A program made the position numbers and the translations under genes. The notes beneath the pieces were generated by a model. The model ran no database searches. It saw only the letters and a list, made by a program, of their open reading frames with translations, and was not told the origin of the DNA. Positions 35,007 to 44,042 of a DNA stretch of 64,000 bases are shown one piece after another (position 1 is the first letter of the stretch; every line of letters begins with the position of its first letter). Origin of the DNA: Sulfitobacter mediterraneus (lineage in GTDB: Bacteria; Pseudomonadota; Alphaproteobacteria; Rhodobacterales; Rhodobacteraceae); the NCBI RefSeq assembly GCF_003054325.1, contig NZ_QBKU01000004.1, forward strand, positions 124,001 through 188,000, written 5' to 3'.

Positions 35007-36722
35007 ATGATGCGCAAAGCTTTGGGAATGGCCGCCGTTCTGGCGCTGGCGGGAATGGCAAATGCGCCGGTGCAGGCTCAATCCGTTGCTGGTCCCTATC
35101 TGGCAGGCCGTCATGCGGCGGTAAACAGCGATTATTCAGAGGCCGCGCGATATTACGCCCAAGCCTTGGCACGGGATTCGCAGAACGTCGAATTGATGGA
35201 AAGCGCGGCATTGTCCTATCTTTCGTTGGGAGAAGTTGAACGCGCCTTGCCGTTGGCCCGTGTTCTTGAAGCGAAAAAGCAACGCAGTCAGGTCGCGCGG
35301 ATGTTGCTGACCGCCGGACACGCGCAGGCCGAAGACTACAAAGCGATCCTAAGCAGCGAAGACGACAGCAGCGGCATTGGCCCTTGGGTGGATGGTTTGG
35401 TCAAGGCTTGGGCGCTGATGGGCACAGGCGATGTACGCGCCGCAATGGCCGCCTTTGACACGCTCAGCAAAGAGGCCGGCATGCAAGGGTTTGTGATGTA
35501 TCACAAGGCCTTGGCCCTTGCGAGTGTCGGTGATTTTGAAGGCGCGGAAAAGATCTTTGGTGATCAGGTTGCCGGGGCCGCAGGTCAAACCCGCCGCGGC
35601 GTGATGGCCCACGCGGAAATTTTGGCGCAGCTGGACCGCCATAGTGATGCCTTGCAAGTGATTGAGGCCAGCTTTGGCGGCAGTACGGACCCTGAGCTGG
35701 ATGTATTGATTGCCGCGCTCAATGCGAAAGAGGCCGTGCCCTTCAGCCATGTGCGCGGTGCAAAATCCGGCATCGCCGAGGTGTTCTTTACCTTTGCCGC
35801 GGTCCTGAAAAGTGAGGCGGCGGGGGATTATTACGTGCTGCTGTACACACGGCTGGCTCGTTATTTGCGCCCCGATCATGTGGATGCGCTTTTGCTGACG
35901 GCCAACCTTTTGGAAGGGTTGGGGCAGCAGGATCTGGCGATCGAAGAATACAAAGATGTGCCCGCAGACAGCCCGACGTATCACGCGGCTGAATTGGGCC
36001 GCGCGGATGCGCTGCGCCGGTCCGGCAAGGCGGATCAAGCCATCGAAGTTTTGGAACAATTAGCCCGCAGCCATGGGGATTTGGCGGTTGTGCATTCCAC
36101 ATTGGGGGATGTTCTGCGCGGGCAGGACGATTTCAAAGGTGCCATTGCGGCCTATGACCGTGCCATTGAACGTGTCTCGGACACCGCCCGGCTTCGTTGG
36201 GTTCTGCTTTATTCTCGCGGCATTGCTTATGAACGCATCGGGGATGAGGCCGCGTCAGAGGCCGATTTCCGTGCCGCTTTGGCGATCAATCCCGAACAGC
36301 CGCAAGTGTTGAACTATCTCGGCTATTCGATGGTGGAGCAGCAGCGCAATCTGGACGAGGCGCTGGATATGATCGAACGGGCTGTCGCAGCAAGCCCGGA
36401 CAGTGGCTATATCGTCGATTCGCTGGGCTGGGTGTTTTACCGGCTTGGCCGCTATGATGAGGCTGTCGGCCAGATGGAGCGCGCGGTTGAATTGATCCCG
36501 ATTGATCCAGTCGTAAATGACCACTTGGGTGATGTCTATTGGGCCGTGGGCCGTTTCCGCGAGGCGGAGTTTCAGTGGAGCAGGGCCTTGTCGTTCATAG
36601 ACGAAGACGACATCGACACAGAGGCGGATCCAGACCGCATTCGGCGCAAGCTTGAGGTTGGGCTTGACGTTGTTCTGGAGGAAGAAGGCGCGCCCCCGCT
36701 CAAGGTTGCCAATGACATCTGA
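35007..36722 (+). CDS. Exported tetratricopeptide repeat protein
   Basis: A periplasmic or lipid-associated TPR protein of 571 residues from the ATG at 35007. A GTG one codon earlier and an ATG one codon later are alternatives; GAGGA lies at 34993-34997. A signal peptide ends at about residue 25 (APVQAQS). The rest is a series of TPR-like helix pairs, for example DYSEAARYYAQALARDSQN, DFKGAIAAYDRAIERVSD, LNYLGYSMVEQQRNLDEALD and LGWVFYRLGRYDEAVGQMER. It is a scaffold type without catalytic signs. It overlaps the ispE start by 11 bases, so the two are cotranslated. Confidence 0.87.
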   Translation: MMRKALGMAAVLALAGMANAPVQAQSVAGPYLAGRHAAVNSDYSEAARYYAQALARDSQNVELMESAALSYLSLGEVERALPLARVLEAKKQRSQVARMLLTAGHAQAEDYKAILSSEDDSSGIGPWVDGLVKAWALMGTGDVRAAMAAFDTLSKEAGMQGFVMYHKALALASVGDFEGAEKIFGDQVAGAAGQTRRGVMAHAEILAQLDRHSDALQVIEASFGGSTDPELDVLIAALNAKEAVPFSHVRGAKSGIAEVFFTFAAVLKSEAAGDYYVLLYTRLARYLRPDHVDALLLTANLLEGLGQQDLAIEEYKDVPADSPTYHAAELGRADALRRSGKADQAIEVLEQLARSHGDLAVVHSTLGDVLRGQDDFKGAIAAYDRAIERVSDTARLRWVLLYSRGIAYERIGDEAASEADFRAALAINPEQPQVLNYLGYSMVEQQRNLDEALDMIERAVAASPDSGYIVDSLGWVFYRLGRYDEAVGQMERAVELIPIDPVVNDHLGDVYWAVGRFREAEFQWSRALSFIDEDDIDTEADPDRIRRKLEVGLDVVLEEEGAPPLKVANDI

Positions 36723-37518
36723 GGCATTCGCGCCGGCCAAGATCAACCTTGCGCTGCATGTGACCGGCCAACGGGGTGACGGGTATCATCTGCTTGATTC
36801 CATTGTGATGTTTGCGGATGTCGGCGACAGGCTTTGGTTTTCACCGGCTAAAGACATGGCGATTTCCGTCACCGGGCCATTTGCCGATGGGGTGCCTGTG
36901 GACAGGCGCAATCTGGTTTGGCAGGCGTCAGAACTGGCAGGGTTTTGCGGCACAATCCGGTTGGAGAAAAATCTGCCCCATGGCGCCGGTATTGGAGGGG
37001 GATCTTCCGATGCGGCGGCGGTGCTGCGCCATTGCGGTTATGCCGGTGACGGCGCGGCGCTGGGGGCGGACGTGCCGGTTTGCAAAGCGGCCAAAGCGCA
37101 GCGGATGCAGGGGATCGGCGAGGTTCTGACGCCGCTATCTGGCTGGCCCGCGCTGCATGCTGTTTTGGTCAATCCGGGGGTGGAGATCGCGACGCCAGAC
37201 GTATTCAAAGCGTTGACCCAAAAAGACAATCCTGAGATTTCAGCCGATCCCATGGATTTCTCAACGGCAGAGGAAGTAGTCGCTTTTTTGCAAGACCAGC
37301 GCAACGATCTTGAAGCCCCGGCACAATCCGTGGCGCCTGTGATCACTTCGGTCTTAACCGCGCTCAAGGGCTTGCCGGAGTGCCGCCTGGCGCGGATGTC
37401 GGGGTCTGGCGCGACCTGTTTTGCATTGATGGACACAGCGCAAGATGCCGCAAGCGCGGCACAAACCATCGCAGCTGCGCAGCCCGAGTGGTGGGTGCGC
37501 CCCTGCGTGCTTAGCTGA
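36712..37518 (+). CDS. ispE: 4-diphosphocytidyl-2-C-methyl-D-erythritol kinase
   Basis: A 268-residue GHMP kinase of the non-mevalonate isoprenoid pathway, phosphorylating the 2-hydroxyl of CDP-methylerythritol. Marks are APAKINLALHVTGQRGDGYH at the N-terminus, the ATP loop LPHGAGIGGGSSDAAAVLR (near residues 85-103), and MSGSGATCFAL near the C-terminus. The start MTSEAFAPAK overlaps the TPR gene by 11 bases. It feeds the prenyl chain used by the adjacent polyprenyl synthase and by UbiA. Confidence 0.94.
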   Translation: MTSEAFAPAKINLALHVTGQRGDGYHLLDSIVMFADVGDRLWFSPAKDMAISVTGPFADGVPVDRRNLVWQASELAGFCGTIRLEKNLPHGAGIGGGSSDAAAVLRHCGYAGDGAALGADVPVCKAAKAQRMQGIGEVLTPLSGWPALHAVLVNPGVEIATPDVFKALTQKDNPEISADPMDFSTAEEVVAFLQDQRNDLEAPAQSVAPVITSVLTALKGLPECRLARMSGSGATCFALMDTAQDAASAAQTIAAAQPEWWVRPCVLS

Positions 37519-38509
37519 TGCGGCTGACCACGTAATCGGCCAGATCGACCAACATTTCTTTGACATCGTGATCGGGCAGGGAGGCCAGCGCCGCTTTGGC
37601 CTTGTTGGACCAATCCAGCGCATCGGCCTGCGTCGCGCTCAAGGTGTCATGTTTGGCCAGCAGGGTAAGGGCGTGATCCAGATCACCGTCTTCCTGCTTG
37701 CCTTTTTCGATGGTCCGCTCCCAAAAGGCGCGTTCCTCGGCGTCGGCTTTGGCCACGGCTTTGATCACCGGCAGCGTCAGTTTGCGTTCGCGGAAATCAT
37801 CCCCGATGTTCTTACCAGTCGCGTTCGGCTCACCCCGGTAATCCAGCAGGTCATCGACAATCTGAAAGGCGATGCCAAGCGCATCGCCATAGTCAAACAG
37901 GGCCTTTACAGTGGCATCATCGGCCCCGGCAATCACCCCGCCGACTTCCATCGCGGCAGAGAACAAAGCGGCGGTTTTGCCGCGCACCACTTGCAGGTAA
38001 ATGTCTTCGCCCGTTGCAAGGTTTTGCGCGGCGGTCAATTGCAACACTTCGCCTTCGGCAATCGTGGCGGCAGCATTGGACAGGATGCGCATCACCGGCA
38101 TGGAGCCAGGTTCAGTCATCAACTGGAAACTGCGGGCAAACAGATAGTCTCCAACCAATACCGATGATTGGTTGTCCCAGAGCAGGTTCGCCGTGGGCCG
38201 CCCGCGCCGCTGTGCGCTTTCGTCCACCACGTCATCGTGCAGCAGGGTCGCGGTGTGAATAAATTCAACCGTGGCGGCCAGATGCACATGATAGGGCCCG
38301 TCATAGCCACACATCCGCGCCGAGGCGAGGGTCATCATCGGGCGCAGACGTTTGCCACCAGCCTCAACCAAATGCGCGGTCACTTCGGGAATGCGCGGCG
38401 CATGTTCCGAGGCCATCCGTTCTCGGATCAAATCCCCAACCGCGGCCATATCATCGGCCAGATAGGCCGCAAGGCGGTCATGGGGTTTCAATGCGTTGCC
38501 GTTTTTCAT
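37511..38509 (-). CDS. ispB: Polyprenyl diphosphate synthase (ubiquinone side chain)
   Basis: A 332-residue trans-prenyltransferase that elongates farnesyl diphosphate with isopentenyl units. The first aspartate-rich motif LLHDDVVDESAQRRG (about residue 85) and the second IVDDLLDYRG (about 215) are intact, as are GGKRLRPMM and GKTAALFSAA. In this order the chain is usually decaprenyl for ubiquinone-10, but chain length cannot be read here. It is convergent with ispE (8-base overlap) and divergent from the DUF2007 gene. Confidence 0.93.
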   Translation of the reverse strand: MKNGNALKPHDRLAAYLADDMAAVGDLIRERMASEHAPRIPEVTAHLVEAGGKRLRPMMTLASARMCGYDGPYHVHLAATVEFIHTATLLHDDVVDESAQRRGRPTANLLWDNQSSVLVGDYLFARSFQLMTEPGSMPVMRILSNAAATIAEGEVLQLTAAQNLATGEDIYLQVVRGKTAALFSAAMEVGGVIAGADDATVKALFDYGDALGIAFQIVDDLLDYRGEPNATGKNIGDDFRERKLTLPVIKAVAKADAEERAFWERTIEKGKQEDGDLDHALTLLAKHDTLSATQADALDWSNKAKAALASLPDHDVKEMLVDLADYVVSRIS

Positions 38510-38565
38510 GAATATGATCCCACCCAAGGCTCGACAATCCGGTCTGCCTGTCCCACATCTTTGGT

Positions 38566-38781
38566 ATGAAGGAACTTTTGCGCAGCACAGACATGACGGT
38601 CATCGCCTTTGCCACGGCCCTTCTTCAGGGCGAGGATATAGACTGCTTTGAAATGGACGTAAACATGAGCGTGCTGGAAGGTGGCATCGGTATCTTTCCG
38701 CGCCGGTTGATGGTGCATCCCAATGTTCACGAGGATGCGGTGCAGGTGCTGCGGGACAACGACATCCCGCTGGGTTTGTGA
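38566..38781 (+). CDS. DUF2007-family small protein
   Basis: A 71-residue protein of the DUF2007 type, thought to be a signal-transducing or ligand-binding ferredoxin-like fold (MKELLRSTDMTVIAFATALL, ALLQGEDIDCFEMDVNMS, RRLMVHPNVHEDAVQVLR). It overlaps the next gene, a methyltransferase, by GTGA. Function unknown. Confidence 0.8.
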   Translation: MKELLRSTDMTVIAFATALLQGEDIDCFEMDVNMSVLEGGIGIFPRRLMVHPNVHEDAVQVLRDNDIPLGL

Positions 38782-39530
38782 CGGGATTTTGCGACAACGA
38801 ACTGACGTGTGATGCCTTTCTGGGCGGGTTGCTGCATCTGTATCAGCCGCGTCACGGATACCGTGCTGGCGTTGATCCGGTACTTTTGGCCGCTACTGTT
38901 CCGGCGCAGGCAGGGCAAAGCGTACTTGAGCTTGGCTGCGGTGTTGGCGCGGCGATTCTTTGCCTTGGGGCGCGGGTGCCTGCGCTGCGACTGACCGGAA
39001 TCGAGCGAGAGCCGGCCTTTGCGGAACTGGCCCTGCGCAACGGCGGTGATGCGCTTGAGGTGGTCACGGCGGACCTGCGCAAGATGCCTTTGCACCTGCG
39101 GCAAAGGCAATTTGACTATGTGCTCGCCAATCCACCCTATTTTGATCGCGCGGCCTCTGTTGCCTCTGATGATCCGGCACGGGAAAGCGCCCATGGCGAG
39201 GACACGCCGCTTGCGCAATGGGTGAAAACCGCCGCCAAACGGCTGGCGCCCAAAGGGCAGGCGCATTTTGTCCACCGGATAGAGCGGCTGCCGGATCTGC
39301 TGCGGGCGATGCCGCATGATCTTGGGTCTGTTGAGGTTTTGCCGCTGGCGGCCCGCGCGGGGCGCGACCCTGACAGGGTGATCGTACGGGCCCGCAAAAA
39401 CGGCCGTGCGGCGTTTCGTCTCCATGCGGCGAAGATCATGCACGAAGGGGCGCATCACGACCAAGATGGTAGGCGGTATACGCCTGAAATTGATGGTGTT
39501 TTAAGAAACGGCGCTGCACTGCGCTTTTGA
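38778..39530 (+). CDS. tRNA1(Val) adenine-N6 methyltransferase-like protein
   Basis: A 250-residue class I methyltransferase of the TrmN6/YfiC type. The SAM loop LELGCGVGAAILCLGARVP (about residues 46-64) and the catalytic NPPYF of N6-adenine methyltransferases (FDYVLANPPYFDRA) are present. The likely product is m6A37 in tRNA-Val. Translation starts at a GTG inside the DUF2007 stop codon, so the two are coupled. Confidence 0.87.
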   Translation: MTGFCDNELTCDAFLGGLLHLYQPRHGYRAGVDPVLLAATVPAQAGQSVLELGCGVGAAILCLGARVPALRLTGIEREPAFAELALRNGGDALEVVTADLRKMPLHLRQRQFDYVLANPPYFDRAASVASDDPARESAHGEDTPLAQWVKTAAKRLAPKGQAHFVHRIERLPDLLRAMPHDLGSVEVLPLAARAGRDPDRVIVRARKNGRAAFRLHAAKIMHEGAHHDQDGRRYTPEIDGVLRNGAALRF

Positions 39531-39640
39531 ATGCCCTTAAGCAGAAATTTACCGATGTAACAGATTTGCTGCAGGGCGGCGTGACATGTTTGCGGGAGTG
39601 TGGTCCACTCAAGATCTAAACATTCATCAAGGAGGAATAC

Positions 39641-39805
39641 ATGGCCCTTAACGCACATCTGGAGACCCTGAAGCGGAAACACCAGGCGATGAGCGATGCT
39701 GTCGAAAACGCCCAACGCGCCCCCGGAGTTGATGATCTGGAAGTTGCGACGATGAAAAAGGAAAAGCTGCGCCTGAAAGAGGAAATTGCGCGCTTATCGA
39801 GTTGA
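39641..39805 (+). CDS. DUF465 (YdcH-like) small protein
   Basis: A 54-residue, wholly helical, highly charged protein: MALNAHLETLKRKHQAMS at the start, VENAQRAPGVDDLEVATMKK in the middle, and KLRLKEEIARL at the end. This is the pattern of the DUF465/YdcH family, a short coiled-coil hairpin of unknown role common in Proteobacteria. A strong AGGAGG stands about 6 bases before the ATG. It is monocistronic and probably well expressed. Confidence 0.88.
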   Translation: MALNAHLETLKRKHQAMSDAVENAQRAPGVDDLEVATMKKEKLRLKEEIARLSS

Positions 39806-39817
39806 CGATTTTGTAAT

Positions 39818-40681
39818 TTATTGACGAAGGCTGGCGCGTGCTGCGATCGCGGCGCCGCCGGTGATCAGGGCCGCCGCCCAGAGCAAGGTAAAGCTGGGCG
39901 CGGCCACACCAGCGATCACAAGCACCAAGGTGGACAGCAGGGGCGCAGCGTAAGAGCTGGTGCCGAGCAGTTGAATATCCCCTTGTTTTACCCCGATATC
40001 CCAGACAAAAAACGCCAGACCTACGGGGCCAAGCCCCAAGCCTGCTATGGCGGCCCAGCCGAGCGTTGTTTGCGGCAATAGCGTTTCCTCAAAGATGAGA
40101 TGCATGGGCAGGGACAGGGCCGCACTGGCCAGACAAAACACCGCTACAGATGCGGTGGGCGCCGTGCCAACCTTGCGCGACAAAACCGAATAACCGGACC
40201 AAGTGAGCGCACAAAGCACAGCCAGTGCATATCCGGGCGCATAGGCGGCAGAGAACCCCGCACCGCCGCCCGTGATGATCAACGCAGCCCCCGCAAAGCC
40301 AAAACAAGCGCCGATGATATGCCCTTTCTTCAAGGTCTCTCCGGGCAGGAGGCCTGAAAAGATCACGATCAGCAGGGGCCACAGATAGGCGATTAGCCCC
40401 GCCTCAGCCGCAGGGGCAAGGCGTAGGGCGGAAAAATACAGTGCGTGGTAGCCAAAAAGCCCTATCGTGCCAAAAACATAGACGCGCAGTGGAACGTCGC
40501 GCAGACGCGGAAGCGCGCCCGTGGCAGCGGCCCAGATTAGGCCCAGCGAGCCGCCGATGGCAAAGCACAGCGTATTGAGCAAAAATGGCGGCGTGGGGGC
40601 CGACCCTACAGTGAACAGCGCCAGCAACGCCCAAAGGAGAACAGCGACAAAGCCGATTGCAGTGGCTTGAGGGCGGGTCAT
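39818..40681 (-). CDS. EamA/DMT-family transporter
   Basis: A 287-residue membrane protein with ten hydrophobic helices in two repeated halves, the drug/metabolite transporter layout. Typical segments are FGYHALYFSALRLAPAAEAG, AYLWPLLIVIFSGLLPGE and LTWSGYSVLSRKVG. The start overlaps the stop of the upstream LysR gene (ATGA), so the regulator and transporter form one operon, with the LysR protein a likely controller. The solute is unknown. Confidence 0.88.
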   Translation of the reverse strand: MTRPQATAIGFVAVLLWALLALFTVGSAPTPPFLLNTLCFAIGGSLGLIWAAATGALPRLRDVPLRVYVFGTIGLFGYHALYFSALRLAPAAEAGLIAYLWPLLIVIFSGLLPGETLKKGHIIGACFGFAGAALIITGGGAGFSAAYAPGYALAVLCALTWSGYSVLSRKVGTAPTASVAVFCLASAALSLPMHLIFEETLLPQTTLGWAAIAGLGLGPVGLAFFVWDIGVKQGDIQLLGTSSYAAPLLSTLVLVIAGVAAPSFTLLWAAALITGGAAIAARASLRQ

Positions 40682-41616
40682 TGGTTTGGCGGCTCCAGCG
40701 CGGTCATTGCATCCGCGATATGGGCGGTTTTTTCGATCTCTTGCAATATCCAGTTTTGAAAGGCCTGCACTTGCGGACGGGTTTCTGCGCCCAAAGGGCA
40801 GATAAAGCGAAACCGTCCGCCTGTGGGCAGAACAAAGGGGTAAGGGGCGACCAGCCGCCCGTCCGCCAGATCCTTGATCACCAAGGCACGCCGGCCCAGC
40901 GCCACGCCAACCCCGGCGAGGGCGGCGTCAATGGCATGGTCGGCTTGGGAAAACTGCGGACCGTAATTGGGCGTCATGGGAACGCCCATCGCGTCAAACC
41001 AAGTTTGCCAGTTCACCACCGGGCGCACAAAATCAATGGACTTGTCCACGATCAGCACCGCGTCAGACAGGCTTTGCGCTGTGGGGTGTCGCGCGGCAAG
41101 CTCTGGCGTCATCACCGGAACAACCCACTCTGCCGCCAACGGAAGGGAGTACAGCCCCTCATCCGGTCCTTGTCCAAACCGGATGGCCACGTCCACATCG
41201 TCACGCGCGAAATCCATCATCCTGAGCGAGGCGGAAAACCGCAGTTCGATCTCCGGATGTTCCTGGGCAAATTCATAAAGCCGCGGCGCCAGCCATTTGG
41301 CGGTAAAGGCCGGGCCTGCGGTCACAGTGAGGGTTTGGTGATCTTGGGTGCGCAGGGCGACCCGCCATCCCGCCGTCAGGGTCTCAAAGGCGGCTTGGGC
41401 ATCTGGGGCAAGGGCTCGGCCTGCATCCGTGAGCTCAACCGCGCGATTGAGGCGGCGAAACACCGGGGCACCCAGATGGTCTTCAAGCGATTTGATTTGG
41501 AAGCTTAACGCGGCTGGGGTCACGTTCAATTCATCCGCCGCCCGGGCAAAGGACATATGGCGTGCGGCCGCATCAAAGGCACGAAGGGCGGTGAGGGGAG
41601 GCAGAGTATTGGACAT
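40678..41616 (-). CDS. LysR-family regulator, GcvA-like
   Basis: A 312-residue LysR-type regulator. The N-terminal winged helix reads LPPLTALRAFDAAARHMSFA and ADELNVTPAALSFQIKSLED, typical of the GcvA subgroup. The effector-binding domain follows. The start MSNTLPPLTA is chosen because it fits the family; an in-frame ATG 23 codons upstream is less likely. It lies upstream of a DMT transporter (ATGA overlap) and divergent from a small gene, either of which could be a target. Confidence 0.92.
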   Translation of the reverse strand: MSNTLPPLTALRAFDAAARHMSFARAADELNVTPAALSFQIKSLEDHLGAPVFRRLNRAVELTDAGRALAPDAQAAFETLTAGWRVALRTQDHQTLTVTAGPAFTAKWLAPRLYEFAQEHPEIELRFSASLRMMDFARDDVDVAIRFGQGPDEGLYSLPLAAEWVVPVMTPELAARHPTAQSLSDAVLIVDKSIDFVRPVVNWQTWFDAMGVPMTPNYGPQFSQADHAIDAALAGVGVALGRRALVIKDLADGRLVAPYPFVLPTGGRFRFICPLGAETRPQVQAFQNWILQEIEKTAHIADAMTALEPPNQ

Positions 41617-41737
41617 ATTCACATAAGTAATACTTAACTGAAGCGTTGAAAAGTCTCGTTTGTCAGTTGTGAATGAAAGGACCATCTTAGGATCAGTTCA
41701 AATGTACTCACGTTTTCCCTCTGAAAGGATCCAGATC

Positions 41738-41854
41738 ATGATCGAAGCGACCACAAACCCCGCCGCCCGCAGCATCATGCAGAATGCCCATGCTGAACGC
41801 GCTGCTGCCGTTCAGGGCGTCTGGGCCTGGCTGATGGGCAAGACTTCCCGCTGA
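41738..41854 (+). CDS. Small protein of unknown function
   Basis: A 38-residue frame beginning MIEATTNPAARSIMQNAHAE and ending in WAWLMGKTSR. AAAGGA lies about 6-9 bases before the ATG at 41738 (an upstream in-frame ATG at 41702 lacks this), and a strong terminator follows 27 bases after the stop, so it has the layout of a single-gene transcript. It is amphipathic helical with a tryptophan-rich end. Divergent from the LysR gene. Confidence 0.6.
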   Translation: MIEATTNPAARSIMQNAHAERAAAVQGVWAWLMGKTSR

Positions 41855-41880
41855 GCGACTGCAGCGTTCTTACGGGATAG

Positions 41881-41918
41881 AAAAAGGCCGGCTCTGGATG
41901 AGCCGGCCTTTTTGTTTT
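41881..41918. terminator. Bidirectional rho-independent terminator
   Basis: A perfect 14-bp stem, AAAAAGGCCGGCTC (41881-41894) and GAGCCGGCCTTTTT (41900-41913), with a 5-base loop and T runs readable on both strands. It can end the small gene on the plus strand and phbB on the minus strand. Confidence 0.93.
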
Positions 41919-41946
41919 CAGACCCGCCGTGGCGGGGGTGTCTCAC

Positions 41947-42669
41947 TTAGACAAAGAACTGTGCGCCATTGGCAGAGATTGTCGAGCCATTGATAAAGCC
42001 CGCGTCGTCAGCCACGAGGAATTTCACCGCACGGGCGATCTCTTCTGGCTCACCCAGACGTCCGGCGGGGATCTGTGCGATGATGCTTTCACGGACTTTT
42101 TCTGGCACGGCCATCACCATGTCAGTGCCGATGTAGCCGGGGCAGATTGCGTTGGCAGTGATGTTGGCGCGCGCGCCTTCCTGGGCCAGGGATTTTACGA
42201 TGCCCAGATCGCCAGCTTTGGTTGCGGCATAGTTCACCTGAGCGAACTGGCCTTTTTGGCCGTTGATTGAAGAGATCACGACGATACGGCCAAACTTGCG
42301 CTCGCGCATGCCGGGCCAGATCGGGTGAACCGTGTTGAACACGCCGGTCAGGTTGGTGTCGATCACCTGATGCCACTGCTCGGGTGTCATTTTGTGGAAT
42401 GGCGCGTCGCGGGTGATGCCTGCGTTGGCCACAACCACTTCGACCGGGCCGAGGTCCGCTTCGACCTGTTCGATGCCTGCCTTGGAGCTGTCGTAATCGG
42501 CAACGTTCCATTTGTAAGTCTTGATGCCGGTCTCTTCGGTGAAGGCGGCGGCGGCTTCATCGTTGCCAGCGTAGGTCGCGGCGACGGAATAACCGGCTGC
42601 TTTGAGTTCTTTCGAAATGGCGGCGCCGATGCCACGGCTGCCTCCGGTAACAAGTGCGACGCGGGACAT
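41947..42669 (-). CDS. phbB: Acetoacetyl-CoA reductase
   Basis: A 240-residue short-chain dehydrogenase that reduces acetoacetyl-CoA to (R)-3-hydroxybutyryl-CoA with NADPH for polyhydroxybutyrate. The cofactor loop TGGSRGIGAAIS lies at residues 8-19, NAGITRD near 85, and the catalytic Ser/Tyr/Lys in ISSINGQKGQFAQVNYAATK (about 135-155). It is the second gene after phbA, separated by 76 bases that contain a strong stem-loop. Confidence 0.95.
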   Translation of the reverse strand: MSRVALVTGGSRGIGAAISKELKAAGYSVAATYAGNDEAAAAFTEETGIKTYKWNVADYDSSKAGIEQVEADLGPVEVVVANAGITRDAPFHKMTPEQWHQVIDTNLTGVFNTVHPIWPGMRERKFGRIVVISSINGQKGQFAQVNYAATKAGDLGIVKSLAQEGARANITANAICPGYIGTDMVMAVPEKVRESIIAQIPAGRLGEPEEIARAVKFLVADDAGFINGSTISANGAQFFV

Positions 42670-42712
42670 AGTGATCCTTTCCCTTGAGTAACGTTATTTC
42701 TAATTCAAGCGC

Positions 42713-42737
42713 GGGTGCGCAATATTCTTGCGCACCC
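42713..42737. other. Perfect stem-loop between phbA and phbB
   Basis: GGGTGCGCAA (42713-42722) and TTGCGCACCC (42728-42737) form a perfect 10-bp stem with a 5-base loop in the gap between the two genes. It lacks a T run on the minus strand, so it is more likely an RNA processing, stability or partial termination element than a full terminator. Confidence 0.7.
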
Positions 42738-42745
42738 AAATCTGT

Positions 42746-43921
42746 TTAGGGGCGTTCAAGGCACATGGCAACACCCATACCGCCGCCGATGCAAAGTGTC
42801 GCAAGGCCTTTTTTGGCGTCGCGCCGCTTCATTTCGAACAGCAGGGTGTTGAGGATCCGCGCACCGGACGCGCCGATCGGGTGACCGATCGCAATCGCGC
42901 CGCCGTTCACGTTGACGATAGATGGATCCCAGCCCATGTCTTTGTTCACGGCGCAGGCCTGTGCGGCAAAGGCTTCGTTGGCTTCGACAAGATCCAGATC
43001 TTCGGCCTTCCAGCCCGCCTTTTCCAGCGCCTTGCGGGAGGCGTAGATCGGGCCAACGCCCATGATGGATGGGTCCAGACCGGCAGTGGCGTAGGATGCG
43101 ATGCGGGCCAATGGCTCAATCCCGCGCTTTTCTGCGTCGTCCGCGCTCATCAGCAGGGCACCGGCGGCACCGTCGTTCAGGCCGGATGCGTTGGCCGCGG
43201 TGACCGAACCGTCACGGGTGAACGCAGGGCGCAGTTTTTGCATCGCTTCCATAGTGGCGCCGTGGCGGATGTATTCGTCCTGATCCACAACGATGTCGCC
43301 CTTGCGGGTCTTGACGGTGTAGGCGGCGATTTCATCGGCGAATTTGCCAGCCTTCTGGGCGGCTTCGGCCTTGTTTTGCGAGGCGACGGCAAATTCGTCC
43401 TGCTGTTCGCGGCTGATCTGCCACTTTTCAGCAACGTTTTCTGCGGTCTGACCCATGTGATAGCCGTTGAAAGCATCCCAAAGACCGTCACGGATCATGG
43501 TGTCGATGAATTGCAGATCGCCCATTTTCTGGCCTGCACGCAGGTTTTGCGCGTGGGGGGAGAGGGTCATGTTTTCCTGACCGCCCGCCGCAACGATGGA
43601 AGCATCGCCAAGCTGGATGTGCTGCGCGGCCAATGCCACGGCACGCAGGCCGGAGCCGCAAACCTGGTTGATGCTCCAGGCGGCGGCTTCTTGTGGCAGG
43701 CCAGCGTTGATGTGCGCCTGACGGGCGGGGTTCTGGCCTTGGGCAGCCGTGAGAACCTGACCCAGAATGGTTTCGGAAACCTCGGAAGCATCCACACCGG
43801 CGCGGGCTACGATTTCCTTGAGAACGGCCGCGCCCAGATCATGTGCGGGGGTTGTGGCGAAAGAGCCTCCGAAGCTGCCCACCGGGGTACGTGCCGCAGA
43901 TGCGATGACGACGTTGGTCAT
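42746..43921 (-). CDS. phbA: Acetyl-CoA acetyltransferase (beta-ketothiolase)
   Basis: A 391-residue thiolase condensing two acetyl-CoA to acetoacetyl-CoA. The nucleophilic cysteine is in [15 protein letters not shown] (about residue 88), and the C-terminal catalytic His and Cys are in [20 protein letters not shown] and [11 protein letters not shown]. The start [13 protein letters not shown] is standard for the family. It supplies phbB and is transcribed first. Confidence 0.96.
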   Translation of the reverse strand: MTNVVIASAARTPVGSFGGSFATTPAHDLGAAVLKEIVARAGVDASEVSETILGQVLTAAQGQNPARQAHINAGLPQEAAAWSINQVCGSGLRAVALAAQHIQLGDASIVAAGGQENMTLSPHAQNLRAGQKMGDLQFIDTMIRDGLWDAFNGYHMGQTAENVAEKWQISREQQDEFAVASQNKAEAAQKAGKFADEIAAYTVKTRKGDIVVDQDEYIRHGATMEAMQKLRPAFTRDGSVTAANASGLNDGAAGALLMSADDAEKRGIEPLARIASYATAGLDPSIMGVGPIYASRKALEKAGWKAEDLDLVEANEAFAAQACAVNKDMGWDPSIVNVNGGAIAIGHPIGASGARILNTLLFEMKRRDAKKGLATLCIGGGMGVAMCLERP

Positions 43922-44042
43922 AAAGTCTATTCCTCTACCATTGGCCGAGGATACCATGACGCCTGCCGAAAAGTGACAGGGCGCGCCCCCAACCTTCTGG
44001 AGGCCTCTTACCCTATTTGCTGCATCGCGGCAACTGAGCCGA

